The translations under genes were made by a program, and so were the position numbers. Shown here one piece after another: positions 58,246 through 64,000 of a DNA stretch of 64,000 bases. Origin of the DNA: Flavobacterium oreochromis (GTDB lineage: Bacteria > Bacteroidota > Bacteroidia > Flavobacteriales > Flavobacteriaceae); the NCBI RefSeq assembly GCF_019565455.1, contig NZ_CP067377.1, positions 2,858,001 through 2,922,000 on the forward strand, read 5' to 3'. The notes under the pieces were generated by a model. It saw only the letters and a list, made by a program, of their open reading frames with translations. It searched no databases and was not told the DNA's origin. Within the stretch, counting starts at the first letter, position 1, and each line of letters opens with the position of its first letter.

Positions 58246-58286
58246 ATAACCAAGTATTAATAAATATTAGTACTTGGTTATATTTG
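58246..58286 (+). promoter_or_regulatory. hairpin and -7 motif between DUF4856 and imelysin genes
   Basis: ATAACCAAGTA at 58246-58256 is perfectly inverted at 58271-58281 (TACTTGGTTAT). TATATTTG (58279-58286) overlaps the right arm and is 16 bp before the imelysin ATG. It could be an operator on an internal promoter or a processing or attenuation hairpin. Confidence 0.5.
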
Positions 58287-58302
58287 CATTTATAAAGAAA
58301 TT

Positions 58303-59415
58303 ATGAAAAAGATATTTTTTGCGCTTTTTTTATCCTTACTGATAAGTTGTTCAGATGATAAAAAAATTGATGAGCCTCAAATTACTATAGGTGATAATTA
58401 TGATAGAAAAGCCATGCTTACGAATTGGGCCGAAAACATTATTATTCCTGCTTATAAAAATTATCAAATAGAGGTTAATAAACTTTATGAAGACGCAAAT
58501 GTTTTTAAACAAAACCCTACAATTGATAATTTAAATAAAATCAGAACTTCTTGGCTTAATTCTTATAAGTCTTACCAGCATGTTGCTATGTTTAAGATAG
58601 GAAAAGCAGAGGATCTATATTTTATTAGCCATACTAATACATATCCTATTAATAGTATTGAAATTAATAAAAATATAAATCTACAAGGATATAATCTTAC
58701 TTCATTAACACAATTTGATAGACAAGGATATCCCGCTCTTGATTATATGCTTTACGGTTTAGCTGATACAGATCATTCTATTTTAATCTTTTATACAGGT
58801 CCAGATGCTCAAAAATATACAACCTACTTGACAGATCTAGTGACTGATTTAAAAAATACAGCAGATACACTATTAAATGATTGGAATACATATAAAAATA
58901 CATATATATCCAATACAAACAACACTACTTCAGGTTCTGTAAATTTAACTGTAAATGCCTATATAGAATATTTTGAAAAACATATTCGATTAGGAAAAGT
59001 AGGTTATCCAGCGGGTAAATTTTCCAATGGCATTCAACCAAATAAAGTAGAAGCATACTTTAAGAAAGATATCTCTAAAATCTTATTAAATGAAGCTGTG
59101 CAAGCAAGTGCTGATTTCTTTAATGGGAAATATTTTTCTAGTGATCAAACAGGTCCCTCATTAAAAAGTTATTTAGATCATCTGAATGTGCAAAGAAATA
59201 ATAAATTATTAAGTACTATTATTAATGATCAGTTTTCTTCAATACAAGTAAAAAACAATGCTCTAGATAATAATTTTGTGAATCAAATAAATACAAATAA
59301 TAACAAGATGTTAGAATCTTATGATGCTATGCAACTTAATGTATCTTATTTTAAGATAGATATGTTGACAGCCCTTAATATTGCAGTAGGTTATGTTGAT
59401 TCAGATGGGGATTAA
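58303..59415 (+). CDS. imelysin family lipoprotein
   Basis: This 370-residue protein has lipobox LISC (MKKIFFALFLSLLISCSDD) and imelysin-like repeats. Landmarks are ILTNWAENIIIPAYKNYQIE-like helices (actual start MLTNWAENIIIPAYKNYQ), IRTSWLNSYKSYQHVAMFKI, FDRQGYPALDYMLYGLAD matching the GxPAxxYLLxG motif, and GKVGYPAGKFSNGIQ. Imelysins (IrpA/EfeO-like) are iron-regulated surface or periplasmic iron-handling proteins. Its last codons overlap the HTTM start, which points to coupled expression. Confidence 0.87.
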   Translation: MKKIFFALFLSLLISCSDDKKIDEPQITIGDNYDRKAMLTNWAENIIIPAYKNYQIEVNKLYEDANVFKQNPTIDNLNKIRTSWLNSYKSYQHVAMFKIGKAEDLYFISHTNTYPINSIEINKNINLQGYNLTSLTQFDRQGYPALDYMLYGLADTDHSILIFYTGPDAQKYTTYLTDLVTDLKNTADTLLNDWNTYKNTYISNTNNTTSGSVNLTVNAYIEYFEKHIRLGKVGYPAGKFSNGIQPNKVEAYFKKDISKILLNEAVQASADFFNGKYFSSDQTGPSLKSYLDHLNVQRNNKLLSTIINDQFSSIQVKNNALDNNFVNQINTNNNKMLESYDAMQLNVSYFKIDMLTALNIAVGYVDSDGD

Positions 59416-60760
59416 TATTAAATCATATTTTAAAAAAACATCATTTTCCGAAACGCTAGCTTTTTACAGGATAGCGTTTGGTTTTATGATGCTTTTTAGT
59501 ATTATTCGTTTTTGGAGTTATGGATGGATAGAAAAATTATACATAACCCCAAAATATCATTTTACCTATTTTGGTTTTGAATGGATTAAACCCTTAGGAA
59601 TTTATACTTATCTGATTTTTTTTATTTGTGGACTATCAGCCTTTTTTGTCGCTTTAGGATATCGTTATAAAATAGCAGCTATATCCTTCTTTCTTAGTTT
59701 TACTTATATAGAATTAATGGATAAAACAACATATTTAAACCATTATTACTTCATATCTATAATTAGTTTTATTCTGATTTTCCTTCCTGTAAATTGTAAT
59801 TATTCTCTTGACGTATACTTAGATAAATTTAAATTACGGTCACACGTCTCACAATGGAATATTGATATTCTAAAATTAATGTTAGGAATAGTCTATTTTT
59901 ATGCAGGATTAATAAAATTAAATTCAGACTGGTTATTAGAAGCACAACCTTTAAAAACATGGCTTCCTATGAATTCAGGTTTGCCAATTATAGGAACTTT
60001 ATTACTTAAAAGTTGGGTGCATTATGGTATGAGTTGGGCAGGTGCTATTTACGATCTATCTATACCCTTTTTGTTACTCAATAAAAGAACTAGAATAATA
60101 GGATTTATATTAGTAGTAGTATTTCATATTTTTACAAAAATATTATTTCCCATAGGAGTTTTTCCTTATGTAATGATCATAAGTACTTTAATTTATTTTT
60201 CTCAAAATTTCCATAAAAAAATACTTCAAAAAACAATTGAAATATTACATATTCCTCGTTCTCGATTTGAAACAACATCTTATTCTAAAGCTACTACATC
60301 AAAATTTTCAGTGATTTTTTTGAGTCTTTTTATGTTGTTTCAATTAATTTTTCCTTTTAGATATTTGTTATATCCTCAAGAATTATTTTGGACAGAAGAA
60401 GGTTTTCGTTTTTCTTGGCGTGTAATGCTAATGGAAAAGGCAGGATATACACAATTTAAAATTGTAGATCAAACGGGAAAAGTAGCATTAGTAGATAATC
60501 ACAATTTTTTAACACCCTTTCAAGAAAAACAAATGTCATTTCAACCGGATTTTATATTAGAATATGCACATATTCTAAAAAAATACTACCAAGATAATGG
60601 ATTTGTAAACCCTAAAATATACGTAGAAAGTTTTGTAGCTCTTAATGGAAGATTGAGTCAACCTTATATAGATCCTACAGTAGATTTAGGATCAGAAAAT
60701 GAATCGTTCAAACATAAAACATGGATTTTACCATTTAAAGATGAAATTAAAGGATTTTAA
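59405..60760 (+). CDS. HTTM (vitamin K-dependent carboxylase-like) membrane protein
   Basis: From the ATG at 59405 the product has about 451 residues. It has at least seven hydrophobic segments in the first 300 (YRIAFGFMMLFSIIRFWSYG, IYTYLIFFICGLSAFFVALG, YFISIISFILIFLPVNC, KLMLGIVYFYAGLIKLNSDW, FILVVVFHIFTKILFPIG, then VIFLSLFMLFQLIFPFRYLL). These are the HTTM architecture of gamma-carboxylase homologues. A soluble C-terminus follows (FRFSWRVMLMEKAGYTQFKI). It overlaps both the imelysin gene upstream and the receptor gene downstream. Biochemistry in this setting is unknown. An earlier ATG at 59393 is possible. Confidence 0.83.
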   Translation: MGINIKSYFKKTSFSETLAFYRIAFGFMMLFSIIRFWSYGWIEKLYITPKYHFTYFGFEWIKPLGIYTYLIFFICGLSAFFVALGYRYKIAAISFFLSFTYIELMDKTTYLNHYYFISIISFILIFLPVNCNYSLDVYLDKFKLRSHVSQWNIDILKLMLGIVYFYAGLIKLNSDWLLEAQPLKTWLPMNSGLPIIGTLLLKSWVHYGMSWAGAIYDLSIPFLLLNKRTRIIGFILVVVFHIFTKILFPIGVFPYVMIISTLIYFSQNFHKKILQKTIEILHIPRSRFETTSYSKATTSKFSVIFLSLFMLFQLIFPFRYLLYPQELFWTEEGFRFSWRVMLMEKAGYTQFKIVDQTGKVALVDNHNFLTPFQEKQMSFQPDFILEYAHILKKYYQDNGFVNPKIYVESFVALNGRLSQPYIDPTVDLGSENESFKHKTWILPFKDEIKGF

Positions 60761-63164
60761 AATTATAGTACTATTATTACTAGTAACTAAAATGTTTTCG
60801 CAAAATACCATAATTGGAAAAGTTGTTTTTAATGGAGTGGGAGTTTCACAAGTTGAAATTTTAGATAAAAATTTAGGTTTAAACTATCTTTCTGATCTAA
60901 ATGGAAATTTTATAATAAAAAATAATAATCCAACAAACTTAGTTTTTTATAAAGAAGGTTACGAAATCATAGAAAAAAAATTAGTACCATCAGCACAGTT
61001 ACAGATTATAGAAATAGAACAATTAAAAAGATTATCGGAGGTAAAAATAGTTAGTCAACGTCAAAAAATAAGTGCTATTAGAACCTTAAAGGATGTTGAA
61101 GAAACCGCTATATATGCTGGAAAAAAAACAGAAGTAGTCGTACTAAATAATTTAACTGCTAATAAAGCAGTGAATAATGCGCGCCAAATTTTTTCACAAG
61201 TTGTAGGTATTACTATGAATGAAAGTATTGATGGTGGTTTACAACTTTCAATAGGAGGCCGTGGTTTAGACCCTAATCGAACAGCTAACTTTAATACACG
61301 TCAGAATGATTATGATATTAGTGCAGATGTTTTAGGTTATCCAGAAAGTTATTATGCTACTCCTACAGAGGCAATAGAAGAAATTCAAGTTATTAGAGGA
61401 GCTGCATCCCTTCAATATGGTACACAATTTGGAGGAATGATAAACTTTAAAATTAAAAAACCAACAGCTAAACCTCTAGAAGCTATTTCTCGTTTTACAG
61501 CCGGTTCTTTTAATACATATGCTAATTTTACTAGCTTAAGTGGAACAAAAGATAAATGGAGTTATTATACATTTTATAATTATAAAAAAGGAGATGGATT
61601 TAGACCAAATTCAAATTTTGAATCAAAAAATTATTTCGGTAATTTAAATTATAAGTTATCTGATAGAACGTCATTGCATTTAGATTATACACATTTTAAT
61701 TATTTAGCTAAACAGCCTGGAGGTCTTACAAATGGAATGTTTGCTAATGATCCTTTTCAAAGTAATAGATCCCGTAACTGGTTTTCTGTAAATTGGAATC
61801 TATTTGCTTTACGATTAAAACACAAATTTCATAATGATGCTGATTTTTCATTACAATTATTCGGATTAGACGCATATAGAAAAGCATTAGGATACCGTTC
61901 TAATAGAGTTTCTAATCCAGATACCCCTAATACTGAAAGAGACTTAATCATAGGAGAGTTTAAAAATTGGGGAGTTGAGGCACGATATTTAAATAAATAT
62001 ACCTTATGGAATAAACGTAATGCTTTTTTAATAGGAGCTAAATATTATCAATCTAAAAATTCAGGCGTACAAGGTCCTGGAAGTTCTACTTCAGATGCAG
62101 ATTTTGCTATTGCTGATGAACAATTTCCATATTATCAAAATCAATCATCTTATAGTTATCCAAATTTAAATATCTCATTATTTGGTGAAAATATTTTTAA
62201 ATTAACCGATCATTTTTCAATTACACCAGGTTTTAGATATGAATATATTAAAACTCAAGCCGTAGGTTTTTTTAGAGTAATTAATAGAGATTTAGCGGGA
62301 AATATAAATATTGATAAAACAGAATTTGAAGATAGAGTTTTTGAAAGAAAATTTGCACTACTCGGCTTAGGATTTAGTTATAAACCCAAACTTGGTGTAG
62401 AATTATATGCTAATGTAACACAAAATTATCGCTCAGTAACTTTTAATGACATAAGAACAGCCAGCCCAAGTATAGTAGTAGCAGATGATATAACAGATGA
62501 AAAAGGATATGGCTCAGATATAGGAATTCGAGGAAAAATAGGAAATATACTAAGTTATGATATTAACGGATTTGGTTTATTATATGACAATAAAATTGGT
62601 GAATATAGTGCTCGTGATCCAAAAGGGTTAAAGCCAGATGTACGCTTACGCGATAATATAGGAACAGGTATGACTTATGGTCTTGAATCATTAGTTAATA
62701 TCAATCTTTTAAAAATGATTTTACCTGATAACTTAAATTTTAAAATAGATGGATTTTCAAACATATCTATTACAAAATCTAAATACATAAAATCTGATAT
62801 TCCTAATATAAAAGGGAATCATGTTGAATTTGTTCCTTTATATAACCTTAAATCAGGAGTAACCTTAGGGTATAAAAATCTATTAATTAGCACACAATAT
62901 ACTTACGTATCATCACAGTTTACAGATGCTTCTAATAGAGTTTCTGATCAAAATGATTTATCAGGTATATTTGGAGGAATTCCTTCGTATAATGTACTAG
63001 ATTTATCTGCTTCATATAAATTCAATCGTTTTAAATTAGAAGCGAGTGTTAACAACTTGACAAATAATAAATATTTTACTAAAAGAGCAACAGGATATCC
63101 AGGACCAGGTATTATTCCCTCAGAACCTCGAGTATATTATTTAACTTTAGAAGTTAAGTTATAA
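60741..63164 (+). CDS. TonB-dependent receptor, FecA-like
   Basis: From the ATG at 60741 the protein has 807 residues, with signal peptide MKLKDFKIIVLLLLVTKMFS and a short CarboxypepD_reg-like domain (IIGKVVFNGVGVSQVEILDK). The plug contains QIFSQVVGITMNESIDGGLQ, IGGRGLDPNRTANFNTRQ, YYATPTEAIEEIQVIRGAAS and LQYGTQFGGMINFKIKK. A 22-strand-type barrel ends in RVYYLTLEVKL. The plug wording is close to ferric-citrate-type receptors. It imports a ferric complex or other metal chelate using TonB. It starts within the HTTM 3' end (20-bp overlap). Confidence 0.9.
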   Translation: MKLKDFKIIVLLLLVTKMFSQNTIIGKVVFNGVGVSQVEILDKNLGLNYLSDLNGNFIIKNNNPTNLVFYKEGYEIIEKKLVPSAQLQIIEIEQLKRLSEVKIVSQRQKISAIRTLKDVEETAIYAGKKTEVVVLNNLTANKAVNNARQIFSQVVGITMNESIDGGLQLSIGGRGLDPNRTANFNTRQNDYDISADVLGYPESYYATPTEAIEEIQVIRGAASLQYGTQFGGMINFKIKKPTAKPLEAISRFTAGSFNTYANFTSLSGTKDKWSYYTFYNYKKGDGFRPNSNFESKNYFGNLNYKLSDRTSLHLDYTHFNYLAKQPGGLTNGMFANDPFQSNRSRNWFSVNWNLFALRLKHKFHNDADFSLQLFGLDAYRKALGYRSNRVSNPDTPNTERDLIIGEFKNWGVEARYLNKYTLWNKRNAFLIGAKYYQSKNSGVQGPGSSTSDADFAIADEQFPYYQNQSSYSYPNLNISLFGENIFKLTDHFSITPGFRYEYIKTQAVGFFRVINRDLAGNINIDKTEFEDRVFERKFALLGLGFSYKPKLGVELYANVTQNYRSVTFNDIRTASPSIVVADDITDEKGYGSDIGIRGKIGNILSYDINGFGLLYDNKIGEYSARDPKGLKPDVRLRDNIGTGMTYGLESLVNINLLKMILPDNLNFKIDGFSNISITKSKYIKSDIPNIKGNHVEFVPLYNLKSGVTLGYKNLLISTQYTYVSSQFTDASNRVSDQNDLSGIFGGIPSYNVLDLSASYKFNRFKLEASVNNLTNNKYFTKRATGYPGPGIIPSEPRVYYLTLEVKL

Positions 63165-63240
63165 TGTAAATCAGGTTATAAATTAATTGTAGAATAGAAT
63201 ATTATTTTACTTTCTTTTTAATGATTATTTATTTTATATA

Positions 63241-63283
63241 AAAAAAAACTCCGTTTTAAACATGAAGCGGAGTTTTACTTTTT
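63241..63283. terminator. terminator after the TonB receptor
   Basis: AAAACTCCG pairs with CGGAGTTTT, with A8 before and a T-rich tail after. It lies between convergent genes and can serve both. Confidence 0.8.
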
Positions 63284-63298
63284 TAAGAAAAAATATAA

Positions 63299-64000
63299 TT
63301 ATAATTCTCCCTCGTGATCAAAATAGCCTTTAACTTTTATTTTAGTAGAAAAGAAATTTAAAAACAAGACCACAAAAGATAAGAAAAACATAGATTGTAT
63401 ACTTACTAATACTTTTCCTAACAAAGTTACAGGATGAAAATCACCATATCCTATAGAATTAGAAGTAATAAGACTAAAATAGATAGGTTCAAACCAATGT
63501 TTAAAAGGTTTATTCATCTGATGTCCCATAGCATATAATACTCCAAAACCAATAACAACTTCGGCATAATTTAAAAATAATAATAGCATAGATCGTTTAT
63601 ACGAACGAGGTCTTGAGAATAAATCAGAAGCAAATATTAAAGTTGGGATATAAAAAAATGTTTCTAACAGAAGATAAACCATTATACTAATTATAAAAAA
63701 ATTATTTTGGTATCCATTTATTAATATAGTAAGAGGAAAAATTACCTTAGCTAATACATAAAAATCTATTGTAATATCTTCATATTCAAAATTTATCTTG
63801 TGAGCCAGTTGTTTTATATAAATTCCTGGAAAAAGTAACTGAGAAGAAGATAATAATAGACGAACAATTTTTTCAATACCACTATCATCCTGATGGTCAT
63901 TATTCCATATTGAAATGATATTTAGTATGCGTTTTTTTATAGGATCCTGTTGAGGCTTATCTTTTTATGATGCCTTCCTAAAATTAGTTTTTTATTTAAA
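63299..64000 (-). CDS. potassium-channel-like protein, N-terminus off the window
   Basis: The visible 230 or so residues include FYVLAKVIFPLTILINGY, the segment YLLLETFFYIPTLIFASDLF, and the pore region PIYFSLITSNSIGYGDFHPV, whose SNSIGYGD is a K+-channel selectivity filter. A last transmembrane helix (VSIQSMFFLSFVVLFLNFFS) and a short basic tail follow. The frame is open leftwards from about 63960; a five-T run at 63962-63966 may carry another missing base. It resembles bacterial two-helix-pore ion channels with extra N-terminal helices. Gating is unknown. Confidence 0.78.

Overview
The window is AT-rich DNA from a member of the Bacteroidota, almost certainly family Flavobacteriaceae and most likely genus Flavobacterium. 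The evidence is the gene families (IcmF, LysM/binding-protein fusion, DUF4856, DUF4197, DUF3820), the NRDE/DinB/DoxX and guaA-LysM-OsmC-DUF3820-pyrG-yidC neighbourhoods, and promoters matching the Bacteroidota -7 motif TAnnTTTG. I cannot name the species from sequence alone.

Layout. 0-6.8 kb, minus strand: a partial ATP-grasp protein, NRDE, DinB and DoxX genes; then a Crp/Fnr regulator followed by an exported peroxiredoxin-like protein, an exported thioredoxin and a YVTN-repeat lipoprotein; then a Cu/Zn superoxide dismutase lipoprotein. 6.8-13.4 kb: a MarR-controlled fatty-acid beta-oxidation operon (3-hydroxyacyl-CoA dehydrogenase/enoyl-CoA hydratase fusion, thiolase, acyl-CoA dehydrogenase). 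A four-helix-bundle gene flanked by inverted repeats sits inside it, and a 30-bp perfect palindrome lies at the MarR promoter. 13.4-23.9 kb, mostly plus strand: ABM monooxygenase/AraC/DJ-1 group, mnmA, a decayed subtilase, nitronate monooxygenase, a sirtuin (minus), a TrmH-type methyltransferase, an acyltransferase, an M14 peptidase and an Lrp regulator. 23.9-37 kb: a variable region with a 21-bp tandem repeat, complete IS4- and IS256-family elements, a DUF4139 protein carrying an inserted SusC-like N-terminal module, the fused B12-dependent mutase IcmF, small genes, a GNAT acetyltransferase and decayed IS982- and IS1182-like remnants. 37-49.9 kb: guaA, two LysM proteins, OsmC, DUF3820, pyrG, yidC, and two lipoproteins next to a glutathionylspermidine-synthase-like ligase. 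49.9-54.1 kb: four family-2 glycosyltransferases and a FdtA-like sugar isomerase, a surface-polysaccharide fragment. 54.4-64 kb: rlmH, pyrD, HMG-CoA lyase, a probable iron-uptake operon (DUF4856 lipoprotein, imelysin, HTTM membrane protein, FecA-like TonB receptor) and a partial K+-channel-like protein.

The dominant oddity is that about 21 sites, including ones in mnmA, pyrD, icmF and the beta-oxidation fusion, carry a single-base indel in a homopolymer. Each can be repaired by adding or removing one base. The deletions all lie in A/T runs, and every G/C-run event is an insertion. I annotate these genes at full span and treat most breaks as probable sequencing error. Only the subtilase, with substitutions and a local duplication as well, looks truly decayed.

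The most interesting biology is the putative iron operon with its cluster of TCTAAAT half-sites, the repeat-flanked four-helix-bundle cassette, paired G/C-rich palindromes (one pair inside icmF), and the DUF4139/SusC-like chimera.
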